From positions 16,849 through 80,848 of the forward strand of contig NZ_JAAGPR010000038.1 of assembly GCF_017104965.1 (NCBI RefSeq): a DNA stretch of 64,000 bases. Direction: 5' to 3'. Source of the DNA: Paraburkholderia sp. Ac-20340. GTDB taxonomy: Bacteria; Pseudomonadota; Gammaproteobacteria; Burkholderiales; Burkholderiaceae. The translations under genes were made by a program, and so were the position numbers. The notes under the pieces were generated by a model. That model did no database searches and was not told the DNA's origin. It was given only the letters and a program-made list of their open reading frames with translations. Position 1 is the stretch's first letter; the number at the start of each line of letters is the position of its first letter. Below are positions 33,442 to 41,905 of the stretch, in pieces.

Positions 33442-35664
33442 TCAGAAGTCGATCTTCGCGTTCAGGCTGATCGTGCGCGGGTCGCCCGGCGCGATATAGC
33501 TGTCGTACTGGAACATCCAGTAGCGGCGGTTCGTGATGTTGTCGATGGCCGCGCGCAGCGTCACATCATGCCCGCCGATGCGCGTCATGTAATTCGCGCC
33601 CACGTTCACGAGCATATAGCCGCCCGTCTCCAGATCGCCAGCCGGACGCACGCTGGTGTTGCCCGTGTACTTCGCGTCGGCGCCCAGTTGCAGGCCCGGC
33701 ACCATCGGCACGTCATAGGTCACACGCGCGGCGGCAGTGAATTGCGGCGCACCGGCCACGCGCTTGCCGTTATACGTCTGCCCCTTCGCGTACCACGTGT
33801 CGAGCAGCATGATGTCGCCCGCCACCTGCCAGCTACGGCCCAGGCGCACGCTGCCGCCCGCCTCGATACCTTCGTAGATCGAATCGCCGTCCTGCATCAG
33901 CACGTTCTGGTCGTTGGCATACGACGCGCCGCGCTCGATGCGGAACAGCGCCGCATTCGCGCTCCAGCGTTCGTGCTCGGTCTTGATACCCACTTCATAC
34001 TGACGCGAGCGCAGCGGATTTAGCACCGACCCACCATTTGCGTAGATGTCCGAAACAACCTGACCCGCTTCCAGCGACTCGACATAACTGCCGTAAATCG
34101 TCGTAAGCGGATCGAGCTTGTACATCAGCGCGACGGTCGGCGTAACGACGCCGTTCTTGCCGTAAGCAGCCGTCGTCGCGCCCGATTCCGCGAAGGTTTC
34201 CTGATCGTAGTTCGTGTAACGCAGACCCGCGAGCAGCGACCAGCGGCTCGTGATCTGCATCGTGTCGCTCAGGAACAGCGACTTCTGGTTGATCTCGCTC
34301 GCGCGGTACTTCTCCAGGCCGCTGCCCGAGTAGAAGAAGTACGGGTTCTGCACATACAGATTGCCCGAGCCGAGCGTGCCGCCCGCCGTGGTGGCGACGT
34401 TGTTGTAATCGTTGGTCTGATGCTGGATCGACGCGCCCGCCACGATCTGATGCGTGAACGGCCCCGTCTTCACCTTGCCTTCGAAGGTGCCTTGCCAGTA
34501 GATGTCCTGATGGCCTTCGTCGCCGTTCCAGCGGTAATCGGAGTAATCGCCCGACTGGTTGGCGAGCGTGAGCGTGCTCTCGTTACGGTCGCGCGCCGAC
34601 TTGCTATAGCTCGCCGACGTATTGAAGCTCCAGTCCGGCGTGATCTGATATTTCACACCGGCCGTGTAGAGCTGCAGATTCGTGTTCAGATGCTGCCCGG
34701 CGCTGTTGAGCAGATTCGAGCCGCCGCTGATGGTTGCGGGCAGGCTGGTGCCCACATAGCTGCCGGGAATGTAGATCGCCGGCGTCTGGCCGCTCGAACG
34801 GCTGGTCTGATAGATCGCGTTGAAATACACGTCGAGATCGCGCGTGAGCTGACCGTCGAGCGCGAGCGCCACCGAATTGCGGTTGATATCGCCCGCGTTA
34901 TAGGTTTTGCCCTGTTCGTGCGTGTAGTTGATACGCGCGCCGAACATGCCGTCCGGGCCGAAGCGGCGGCTCAGATCGGCGTGCTCGCTGATCACGCCGT
35001 CCATGCGATAGCCGATATCGAAACTCGTCACCGGGTCCTTGCCCGGCTTTTTGGTCACGTAGTTGACCACGCCGCCCGGCTGCGCGAAACCGTACATGAA
35101 GCCGCCCGCGCCCTTGAGCAGTTCGACGCGTTCGAGGTTTTCATAAGGCATCGTGATGCCGTACGAAATGAACGGATTGCCGTCGATCTTGAAGCCGTTC
35201 TGCCAGTCGATCGGCAGGCCGCGCACGGTGATGTAGGTCGCCCACGCGCTGTATGCGTTGCTGTTGTCGGTCACCGAGGCATCGCCCGCGAACACATCGC
35301 CGAGCTTGTTGGCCTGGCGGTCGGCCAGATCCGTGCCCGTCACCACCGTCGTCGAGAACGGCGTGTCGATCTGCGAACGCGTGCCGAGCGCGCCGTTCGA
35401 AACCGGTGTGTTCAGGTGCAGCGGCGTGTCGTCCACGTTCTGGGCGCTCACCTTGACGGCGGGCAACGACTGTTCCTTGCCGCTCGTGGCCGAAGCGCCG
35501 CTCGCGGAAAGCGCGGGCGCGGCAGCGCTGTTTGCAGACGCGTCAGCGGCGGCGGATTGGGCGAAAGCGGATTGTGCGGCGGCGGCAAAGGCCAGCCAGA
35601 CAGCGATCTGCAAAGGGCGGGCGAGCGTGCGCTCCGTGCGGCGTGCGAGTTGTTGATTGTTCAT
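33442..35664 (-). CDS. TonB-dependent siderophore receptor
   Basis: Start chosen at ATG 35662-35664 (MNNQQLARRTERTLARPLQI, 740 residues), giving a signal peptide that ends near AAAAQSAFAQ. A short extension precedes the TonB box region (LPAVKVSAQNVDD). The plug domain (SQIDTPFSTTVVTGTDLADR, YITVRGLPIDWQNGFKIDGN, VELLKGAGGFMYGFAQPGGVVNYVTKKP) and a 22-strand barrel ending in AKIDF follow. The plug resembles ferric-siderophore receptors of the FhuE/FpvA group without the extra signalling domain. A Fur box lies 40 bp upstream, so expression should rise under iron limitation. There are no siderophore genes nearby, so it may take up a foreign siderophore. Confidence 0.93.
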   Translation of the reverse strand: MNNQQLARRTERTLARPLQIAVWLAFAAAAQSAFAQSAAADASANSAAAPALSASGASATSGKEQSLPAVKVSAQNVDDTPLHLNTPVSNGALGTRSQIDTPFSTTVVTGTDLADRQANKLGDVFAGDASVTDNSNAYSAWATYITVRGLPIDWQNGFKIDGNPFISYGITMPYENLERVELLKGAGGFMYGFAQPGGVVNYVTKKPGKDPVTSFDIGYRMDGVISEHADLSRRFGPDGMFGARINYTHEQGKTYNAGDINRNSVALALDGQLTRDLDVYFNAIYQTSRSSGQTPAIYIPGSYVGTSLPATISGGSNLLNSAGQHLNTNLQLYTAGVKYQITPDWSFNTSASYSKSARDRNESTLTLANQSGDYSDYRWNGDEGHQDIYWQGTFEGKVKTGPFTHQIVAGASIQHQTNDYNNVATTAGGTLGSGNLYVQNPYFFYSGSGLEKYRASEINQKSLFLSDTMQITSRWSLLAGLRYTNYDQETFAESGATTAAYGKNGVVTPTVALMYKLDPLTTIYGSYVESLEAGQVVSDIYANGGSVLNPLRSRQYEVGIKTEHERWSANAALFRIERGASYANDQNVLMQDGDSIYEGIEAGGSVRLGRSWQVAGDIMLLDTWYAKGQTYNGKRVAGAPQFTAAARVTYDVPMVPGLQLGADAKYTGNTSVRPAGDLETGGYMLVNVGANYMTRIGGHDVTLRAAIDNITNRRYWMFQYDSYIAPGDPRTISLNAKIDF

Positions 35665-35703
35665 ATCGGCCAGGGATCGGGGCGCCTCCCGCCCCAGAAT
35701 GAC

Positions 35704-35722
35704 AATGAGAAGTATTCTCATT
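35704..35722 (-). promoter_or_regulatory. Fur box of the TonB receptor gene
   Basis: AATGAGAAGTATTCTCATT has perfect 8-bp arms around GTA and follows the Fur consensus pattern of AT-rich NATWAT-type inverted repeats. It lies 40 bp upstream of the receptor start. Fe-Fur would repress the gene in iron-replete cells. Confidence 0.78.
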
Positions 35723-35910
35723 CCATACGGGCCGCATGGTAGCAAAGCGCATTATTTTTTGAAAGGTTTCTGTCGGCGAAGGTTGGAGTGTTGTACGAAT
35801 GACACGCGTCGCCGCCACGACGGATCAACAGCGAATCAGGCGCGACGCGGCGCCGGTTTTCGTGGACAATCGCCCTCCTTTCAACCTACCCACGTCTGGC
35901 CGCTGCCCTC

Positions 35911-36501
35911 ATGAAGTCCGTCCTGCCCGCTCTCGCTCTGGCCTTCTGCGCCGTTGCCTACGCCGCCCCCGCCACGGAGAGCGCCCGGGTGATTCCGGTG
36001 AACAACGGCATCACCGCGCTCAAGCTGCAAGGCCAGCGGGCGATGGCCGTGCGGGCATGGCGCGAGAACTTCAACGCGCACGGCTTCGACGTGGTGACGC
36101 TGTACATGCAGGATGGCGGCGCGAAGCCCGGCGCGTGGAACATCGTCCCGGTGTTCGATCACGATTCCGCGAGGCCCGAGCATCTGGAGATCGTCGTGAG
36201 CGGCGGTGCCGATTGTCTGCTGCGCGACTTCCGCCTCGTCAGCACGGCCGACGGCAAATCGACCTCGCTCGTCACCGCCACGCGCGAAATGGGCGAGAGT
36301 TACGCCGATCCGGCCAAGGTACGCTTCGACTACTACGTGCTCACCAGCAACGACGAAGGCAGCGCGGGCCGTCCGCGCATGTATTTCGAGTGGAAGAAGT
36401 CGCGCATCGCGAGCCGCCCTTATTGCGACGTCAACGAAGCTTTCCGGGATGAACTGCATCTGGGCCCGAGCAGCGGCCAGGGCGGCGCGGGCACGGATTG
36501 A
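35911..36501 (+). CDS. Secreted conserved hypothetical protein
   Basis: A 196-residue precursor with a signal peptide (MKSVLPALALAFCAVAYAAP). The mature protein has a mixed alpha/beta look (FDVVTLYMQDGG, WNIVPVFDHDS, DCLLRDFRLVST) with Cys in GGADCLLRD and RPYCDVNEAF that could pair. I recognise no family. It ends in a flexible Gly-rich tail (GPSSGQGGAGTD). It is a single gene, divergent from the TonB receptor, and no operon partner indicates its role. Confidence 0.72.
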   Translation: MKSVLPALALAFCAVAYAAPATESARVIPVNNGITALKLQGQRAMAVRAWRENFNAHGFDVVTLYMQDGGAKPGAWNIVPVFDHDSARPEHLEIVVSGGADCLLRDFRLVSTADGKSTSLVTATREMGESYADPAKVRFDYYVLTSNDEGSAGRPRMYFEWKKSRIASRPYCDVNEAFRDELHLGPSSGQGGAGTD

Positions 36502-37001
36502 GTCCGCATCCGGCATCGATGGAGCGATTTTCCGATCGACGCGGCGATTTCTGAGACGCACGGTCAATCGTCTGCAGAAAAACCGGCTATCGTGGCTCGC
36601 GCCTGGTGACGGAGAGACGCCAGGCTTGAAGACGGGGGACACTCTGGCGCGCGCTGACTCACGCGCCGGTGACCAGCCGGGAGCCTGACGCTGCGCGCGC
36701 TCACAGGGGAGCCGCCCGGCGCGCAACCGGCCGGCCACCGCGCAGACCTGCGCCGGGCTGGCGGCTACACGTCACGACAACACCACCGAGGGCCACCGCC
36801 GGCGGCAGCCTGCGATCGAGCGCAATCGATCCTCCAGCCCGACCGGCACACGCGTGGCCGCTGCCCTGCGCCCAGGTTGCCTGCGCAGCGCGCGAGGACT
36901 GGACGTGCGTGCCGGAGTGTCCCGCGGATTTCTCTTAAAGCGGCGTGGCATGCGCCGGCCATGCGCACGCCTTGACCTCTACGATCTCGAGAATTCCGAA
37001 A
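36502..37001. other. 500-bp intergenic region without a supported gene
   Basis: Very GC-rich sequence. Open frames here (for example plus strand 36669-36938) give Arg/Pro-rich products without a ribosome site or recognisable fold. I see no tRNA, terminator with U tract or repeat. It separates two convergent genes and may be degenerate coding sequence. Confidence 0.5.
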
Positions 37002-38120
37002 TCACACGCCCGCCTGCCGGCACAAGCCAGCGCGCTTGCGGCCGCCTTGCGCCAGTTGTTCGTCTTCGGCTTCACGCCACCAGCGCTCGCCGCGCTGCGG
37101 ATCGGCCAGATCGAGACGCGCGCCGATACGCGGCGTCGCCAGCGTCACGCCACGCGCCACCGCCAGCCCCGTCACGCGCTCGAACGGCTCCTGCCAGCGA
37201 TGCATCGCCAGATCGAACGTGCCGTTGTGAATCGGCAGCAGCCAGCGGCCGCGCACATCGACATGCGCCTGCACCGTTTCCTCGGGCTGCATATGCACAT
37301 ACGGCCACTGCGGGTCATACGCGCCAGTTTCCATCAGCGTCACGTCGAACGGCCCCAGACGCTCGCCGATCTCGCGAAAATGCGGCGAATAGCCGGTATC
37401 GCCGCTGAAGAAGATACGCAGATCGTCGTCGGCGATCGCCCACGAGGCCCACAGCGTACGGTTGCCATCGAACAGGCTGCGCCCCGAGAAATGCTGCGCG
37501 GGCGCGGCCGTCAGCGTGATGCCGTCGATCTGCGCGCTCTGCCACCAGTCGAGCTGGCGCACCTTCTTCGCGTCGATACCCCATTCGATCAGGCGGTCGC
37601 CCACACCCAGCGGCGTGAGGAACACTTCGGTGGTGGCGGCCAGCGCGAGCACCGTTTCGCGGTCGAGGTGATCGTAGTGATCGTGCGAGAGGATCACGCC
37701 GCGCAAGGGCGGCAGATCGGCCAGTGCGATCGGCGGCGCGTGAAAACGCTTCGGGCCGAGCCGCTTGAACGGCGAGGCACGCTCGCCGAACACCGGGTCG
37801 GTGATCCAGTAGCCGCCGCGCAGTTTGAGCAGCGTGGTGGAGTGGCCGAGCCGGTAGAGGCTGCGGTCGGGCGCGGCGTCCAGATCGGCGCGGCTGAGCG
37901 CCTGAATCGGCAGTGCGCCCGACGGCACGGTGCCGGACGGCTTGCGGAACAGCACATTCCAGATGATGCCGAGGCTCTTCTTCAGCCCTTCCTGCGGACG
38001 CGGCTGCACGTTGCGAAAGCGCTCGCCGTCATGTTGAGGCGAGCCGCCCGACAAGGCGCGCGAGCGGTTCGCAGCGCTCAGACCGAGGGCGTGGCGGAGA
38101 AAATCAGGGATCGATACCAT
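37002..38120 (-). CDS. Metallo-beta-lactamase-fold hydrolase (NAPE-PLD/RomA type)
   Basis: A 372-residue protein with the metal-binding motif SHDHYDHLD (H146, H148, D150, H151). Further ligands are in APAQHFSGRS, FFSGDTGYSPHF (Asp) and PIHNGTFDLAMH. The N-terminal region (SLYRLGHSTTLLKLRGGYWITDPVF) is characteristic of the RomA/UlaG/NAPE-phospholipase D branch. A phosphodiester or lactone substrate is expected, but the physiological one is unknown. It has no signal peptide. Two copies of a direct repeat (38136-38194) lie just upstream of the start, probable operator sites. Confidence 0.87.
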   Translation of the reverse strand: MVSIPDFLRHALGLSAANRSRALSGGSPQHDGERFRNVQPRPQEGLKKSLGIIWNVLFRKPSGTVPSGALPIQALSRADLDAAPDRSLYRLGHSTTLLKLRGGYWITDPVFGERASPFKRLGPKRFHAPPIALADLPPLRGVILSHDHYDHLDRETVLALAATTEVFLTPLGVGDRLIEWGIDAKKVRQLDWWQSAQIDGITLTAAPAQHFSGRSLFDGNRTLWASWAIADDDLRIFFSGDTGYSPHFREIGERLGPFDVTLMETGAYDPQWPYVHMQPEETVQAHVDVRGRWLLPIHNGTFDLAMHRWQEPFERVTGLAVARGVTLATPRIGARLDLADPQRGERWWREAEDEQLAQGGRKRAGLCRQAGV

Positions 38121-38135
38121 GGAAGGCTTCCGTCA

Positions 38136-38194
38136 GAAAGTAGACTATTCAGTGTAGTTTATCCCATAAGAAAGTAAACTGCTGGGTGTAAATA
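38136..38194. promoter_or_regulatory. Pair of 25-bp direct repeats upstream of the metallohydrolase gene
   Basis: GAAAGTA-R-ACT-N5-GTGTA occurs at 38136 and again at 38170, a 34-bp period. The first copy also has partial dyad symmetry (TAGACT versus AGTGTA). The AT-rich repeated layout within 75 bp of the start at 38120 suggests operators for a TetR- or MarR-type regulator that is not encoded nearby. Confidence 0.55.
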
Positions 38195-38215
38195 GTGGGG
38201 GCGATGGCGCTGCGG

Positions 38216-38566
38216 CTACTGGCTTGCGGCGCCCGACGCGGCTTTCTGTTCTTTCAGTTCTTTCTGTTGCGCCTTCTGAATGTTCTGCGGGTAATCCAGA
38301 TCGCGTCCGCCACCGGCGATGTAGCCCGCCCCTTTGAGCTTGTTCAGTTCGGCGACGTTTTTCGCGCGCGCCGCCTTACGCGCCGCCTTGCGTTGCGCGC
38401 GGGCCTGCTTTCTTTGTTCGGCTTTGGTCGGCGGCGTGGCATTCGACGCGATTTCCGCGTCTGCTGGCGTGCTCGCGCCGTCCTGCGCGCTAGCGCCGGC
38501 GGCCGCGCCGCACAGACTCGCGGCGAGCGTCAGCACGCATATCGGCTTGCGGATAGAAAAGCGCAT
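38216..38566 (-). CDS. Small secreted protein, DUF4148-like
   Basis: A 116-residue precursor with a signal peptide (MRFSIRKPICVLTLAASLCG, cleavage near GASAQ). A Lys/Arg/Ala-rich helix (EQRKQARAQRKAARKAARAK) is followed by AELNKLKGAGYIAGGGRDLDYPQNIQKA, which matches the DUF4148 pattern (leucine helix, AGY, then YP and QxA) common in Burkholderiales. Function unknown. CAGGAGAGGTGACCC precedes the ATG, a strong ribosome site. Confidence 0.75.
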   Translation of the reverse strand: MRFSIRKPICVLTLAASLCGAAAGASAQDGASTPADAEIASNATPPTKAEQRKQARAQRKAARKAARAKNVAELNKLKGAGYIAGGGRDLDYPQNIQKAQQKELKEQKAASGAASQ

Positions 38567-38634
38567 GGGTCACCTCTCCTGTCGTTCTGGTTGTGTATGC
38601 AACGAGTTAAGTTTGAAGCGCGTCAATCCGGCAT

Positions 38635-39096
38635 TCAGGTCAGCCGCCAGACGTCCACCACGACCTCGCCCACGGCCGGATAGCCGATCGTGCCTGCGAA
38701 CACGGATCGATTGAGCCAGTCGCACTCACCGTCGGGAGCGTCGAAAACTGGCGTGCAGCGGCACCGGTACGCTTCGGGCGGCAACGGCCAGACGTCCGGT
38801 CCTGCCGAACGCTCGATCACGAGCAAACCGCGATTACACACGTTGATCAGCGTACCTTCGCGTGTCTGCAGCGTGTAACGCGCGTCGAGCACGCCCACGC
38901 CATCGGCGCGTTCCAGATAAAAGTCGGAACCGCTGGGCAGCACCACGCCCGACATCGACGCGCCTTCGAATCTGCCCGATACGATCGGGAAATTGATGCG
39001 CTGACCACCCGGCGTCCTGCCCAGCATCTGCGGCTCACCGCATTGCACGTCGATGCGCATGCACCATTCGCTTTGCAGCGTTCGTCCTGCTGTCAT
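38635..39096 (-). CDS. DUF3237-family protein (paralogue 1)
   Basis: Start chosen at ATG 39094-39096 (MTAGRTLQSEWCMRIDVQCG, 153 residues), which leaves a 31-bp gap after the MFS gene; a longer frame would overlap it by 17 bp. DUF3237 features are visible: RTPGGQRINFPIVSGRFEGASMSGVVLPSGSDF, DARYTLQTREGTLINVCNRG, and the C-terminal FDAPDGECDWLNRSVFAGTI. The family is small beta-barrel-like and often lies in aromatic-degradation clusters. It is the last gene of the porin-MFS-DUF3237 unit. A paralogue lies at 42949-43395 across the divergent AraC gene. Confidence 0.85.
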   Translation of the reverse strand: MTAGRTLQSEWCMRIDVQCGEPQMLGRTPGGQRINFPIVSGRFEGASMSGVVLPSGSDFYLERADGVGVLDARYTLQTREGTLINVCNRGLLVIERSAGPDVWPLPPEAYRCRCTPVFDAPDGECDWLNRSVFAGTIGYPAVGEVVVDVWRLT

Positions 39097-39127
39097 GATT
39101 GCCTCGCGTAGCTTCGTGTCGATAGCA

Positions 39128-40339
39128 TCAAGCCGCACCGGCAAGGCGCCGGTTGGCCAGCAGCATGCAGAGGAACGAGATTGCGCACAGCACCGCCGCG
39201 CCGCCGCACAACGCGCCGTAGCTCACGCCACGGTCGAGCAGCACGCCTGCTACGAGCGGCCCCACCGCCAGCGCCACGCCCGTGATGAAACCCACCGCCG
39301 AAGTCAGCCGCCCGCTCGCGTCCTCTTTCGCCGCGACGGCGAACACGAATGGAATCACGAACGTCCACGCGAACTTGAAGGCGAACACGGACACGGCGTA
39401 ACCGGCCAGATGCGGTCCTGTACACAGCCCCACCAGCGCAGCGATCAGCAGGCCGTAACCCAGGCCCAGAATCAGCCGGCGACTGCCGCGCCCGCCGATC
39501 ACCGAAGCGGTCATCGCGCCGGCAATCCCCATCAGCGTCGCAATCGAAAGGATCTTTCCCGAGAGAATCGGATCGAGTCCCGCACCCGCCGCCGCACGCG
39601 AGGAGAACGACCAGACCGCGCCAATCGCGAGGTAGAACACGCACACCGCGCTCACTACCAGCAGAGCAAAGCGGCCATCGCGTCCCGGCGCACCCGCTTG
39701 TCGTACGCGACCCGCACCGCGCGGGCGTCGCACCGGTTTCGTCAAGCGGCTGCTGAACGCGCCGCATAGCGGCAACGCCAGCGTGGTCAGCGCCGCCACA
39801 CACAGAAACAGGCTTTTAAGGCCGAATACAGCAAACAGCTGCGGCAGAAAATACAAACCGATTGCGCCCGCAACCAGTTGCCCGACAATCCATAAACCAA
39901 ATGCGCGATCCGGATTCGGACTCATGCCCGCGCTCGTCATGCACAGCAAACCGAGCGTGCCGCCTGCGAGTCCCGCCACGAAGCGCAGCGCCAGCAACTC
40001 GCCCAGATGAAACGGCATGCCCGCCGTAACGCAATTGGCCACCACGAACACCACCGCCGCCACCCGCGCCACGCGCCGTTCGTCGAAACGCCCCATCCAG
40101 AACTGCGCGGGCAAGGCGGCCGAACTGAACGCCATCAACTCGATAAAAAAGTACGCGCCGATCTGCGAAGCGCTCAGTCCCAACTGCTGCGCGAGTTGTA
40201 CGGCCAGCGCTGGGGCAATCAACCCAGGCAGCGAAATGACCGCGCCGAGGATGATGATGGACATCAGCGTCCAGCCCGAATAGCGCGTGGCGTCGAGCGC
40301 CGCGCCTTCGTGCGGTTCGAGCGTCGTTTTCATTTCCAA
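39128..40339 (-). CDS. MFS transporter
   Basis: A 403-residue protein with about 12 hydrophobic helices. The first half begins YSGWTLMSIIILGAVISLPGLIAPALAVQLAQQL and has the loop FWMGRFDERRVARV in the position of motif A. It follows the porin stop by 40 bp and precedes the DUF3237 gene, so porin, inner-membrane carrier and DUF3237 probably act on one substrate. Transported compound unknown; an aromatic acid is plausible from the family context. Confidence 0.85.
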   Translation of the reverse strand: MEMKTTLEPHEGAALDATRYSGWTLMSIIILGAVISLPGLIAPALAVQLAQQLGLSASQIGAYFFIELMAFSSAALPAQFWMGRFDERRVARVAAVVFVVANCVTAGMPFHLGELLALRFVAGLAGGTLGLLCMTSAGMSPNPDRAFGLWIVGQLVAGAIGLYFLPQLFAVFGLKSLFLCVAALTTLALPLCGAFSSRLTKPVRRPRGAGRVRQAGAPGRDGRFALLVVSAVCVFYLAIGAVWSFSSRAAAGAGLDPILSGKILSIATLMGIAGAMTASVIGGRGSRRLILGLGYGLLIAALVGLCTGPHLAGYAVSVFAFKFAWTFVIPFVFAVAAKEDASGRLTSAVGFITGVALAVGPLVAGVLLDRGVSYGALCGGAAVLCAISFLCMLLANRRLAGAA

Positions 40340-40379
40340 AATACTCTCCTTAGTTATCCATATGATTCACGACATCGAA

Positions 40380-41492
40380 TCAGAAGTCATGGTGAATACC
40401 GACCGAATACAACATGGCGCGGCCGCCAGCGGGCGTATACGCGCCGTTCAGAATCATCGAGAGCGGGTTGTAATTGGCCTGCTTCTGGTTGTCGAGATAC
40501 GAAATCGCCGTATAGACCTGCGTGCGCTTCGAGAGGTTGTAGCCATATCCCAGCGCAAATTGCTGCGCGCCCGAATCCGGTCTGCCCGACTCCGACCACG
40601 CCTTGATATACGACGCGCGAAACACATGCGGCCCCACGAATCGCAGATAACCGAGCAGCATCGACCAGTGATTGAGACTTTCGTTGTGGTTCTGTTCGTA
40701 ACTCATCCGCTCGACAATTGCCGAAAGCTGATTCGAGCCAAAGCGATACCCCATGCCGATACGATGATCGGTATCGGTCGAACTCGTAGCGGGCGTGGTG
40801 AACCCCACGCCTTCGCCCAGCAGCCAGCCGTTGTGCTGTTCGAACGCGTAGCTCAGATAGAGTCCGTTCGATAGATAATTCACGGCCGCGCTCACGACCG
40901 AAACCGTTTTGGCCGTGGTGCTGTTGGAAAAGCCCACATAAAGCCAACCCGCCGCGCCGTACACCGTGGGCGTCTGATACTGGATCGCGTTCGACTGCAC
41001 CACGTCCCACGGATATCCGCCGCCGCCCGTCAGCCCCTGGCTGCTGCCGATGATGTTGTCGTAGGCGGCCACCGCGCCGTACCAGCCGTCGCCGAAAGGA
41101 TCGAGCAATACGGTCGAGCGCATCAGCGGCGTGTGGCCGCGTCCGAGCGTCAACTGGCCATAGCTTGCCGATGAAAGCCCCACATAACTGTCGCCGTCCA
41201 CCAGCGAGCCGCTGCCGCTATTCACATCGACGATGCCGTTGATCTGGAATATCGCCTTCACGCCATCACCCAGATCTTCCGAGCCGCGCATGCCGATGTC
41301 CGAGATATTCGACGTCATCGCCGTGGTCGATTTGATGTTGCCCGAGGGCGCGCCCCACGTGCGGAAGTTGTCCACCGACACGTCGAGATTGCCGTACAAC
41401 GTCACTTCCGCGTGAGCGCACGGCCCCGCGACCATGCACGTTGCCGCGACCACCCAACCTGCTCCTCCCCGTACCTTGCGTCTGCTTCCCAT
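40380..41492 (-). CDS. Gram-negative porin, OmpC-like
   Basis: Start chosen at ATG 41490-41492 (MGSRRKVRGGAGWVVAATCM, 370 residues), giving a signal peptide ending at CAHA before EVTLYGNLDVSVDN. The longer frame has no ribosome site and no exported leader. Porin landmarks: MRGSEDLGDGVKAIFQING, SYGQLTLGRGHTPLM, GMGYRFGSNQLSAIVERM and the C-terminal SVGIHHDF with terminal Phe. It is the first gene of a unit with an MFS transporter and DUF3237 protein and is divergent from the AraC gene at 41906. Confidence 0.9.
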   Translation of the reverse strand: MGSRRKVRGGAGWVVAATCMVAGPCAHAEVTLYGNLDVSVDNFRTWGAPSGNIKSTTAMTSNISDIGMRGSEDLGDGVKAIFQINGIVDVNSGSGSLVDGDSYVGLSSASYGQLTLGRGHTPLMRSTVLLDPFGDGWYGAVAAYDNIIGSSQGLTGGGGYPWDVVQSNAIQYQTPTVYGAAGWLYVGFSNSTTAKTVSVVSAAVNYLSNGLYLSYAFEQHNGWLLGEGVGFTTPATSSTDTDHRIGMGYRFGSNQLSAIVERMSYEQNHNESLNHWSMLLGYLRFVGPHVFRASYIKAWSESGRPDSGAQQFALGYGYNLSKRTQVYTAISYLDNQKQANYNPLSMILNGAYTPAGGRAMLYSVGIHHDF

Positions 41493-41905
41493 GTTTGCCC
41501 ATTCATGAAAGTGGTTCGTGTCAGGATCGAACTGCACGTTCGCGTTGCTGCGACGCGCGGGCCGATGCGATGACATCGGCCTGTGTTCCGGTTGCCGATT
41601 ATTCGGTCGGCCTGAGTGCGCCAATTTCCAGACGCGGCAAGCGATGGGCGTGTGCGGTCGTAATTTCCGTGCGTGGTACGGCGACGCCTGGCGGCATGCG
41701 GGAAAACCACGAACGCCGGTACCCCGCAACGCCCGCAAACCTCGGGAAAACACGGTAATGGACAGCGCCGCCAGCGAGAACGCCGCACGGACGCGCAATG
41801 TTTTTTTGTGCCGTATTTACAAACTCGATGCCGCAATGGCACATTTCCAGGCTGGCTGGCCGCTATGCTGATTCACGAAGCCGTCAAAAAACTCTGGATC
41901 GAACG
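41493..41905. other. Divergent promoter region between porin and AraC genes
   Basis: 413 bp without a supported gene. An inverted repeat TGTGCC (41807-41812) and GGCACA (41838-41843) lies 63-99 bp before the AraC start, next to a T tract, and is a candidate AraC-type or autoregulatory site. An AraC dimer bound here would be placed to control both units. Confidence 0.5.

Noticed and set aside
36669..36938. 89-codon plus-strand frame in the 500-bp gap
   Set aside because: Arg/Pro/Ala-rich, without a ribosome site or recognisable structure.
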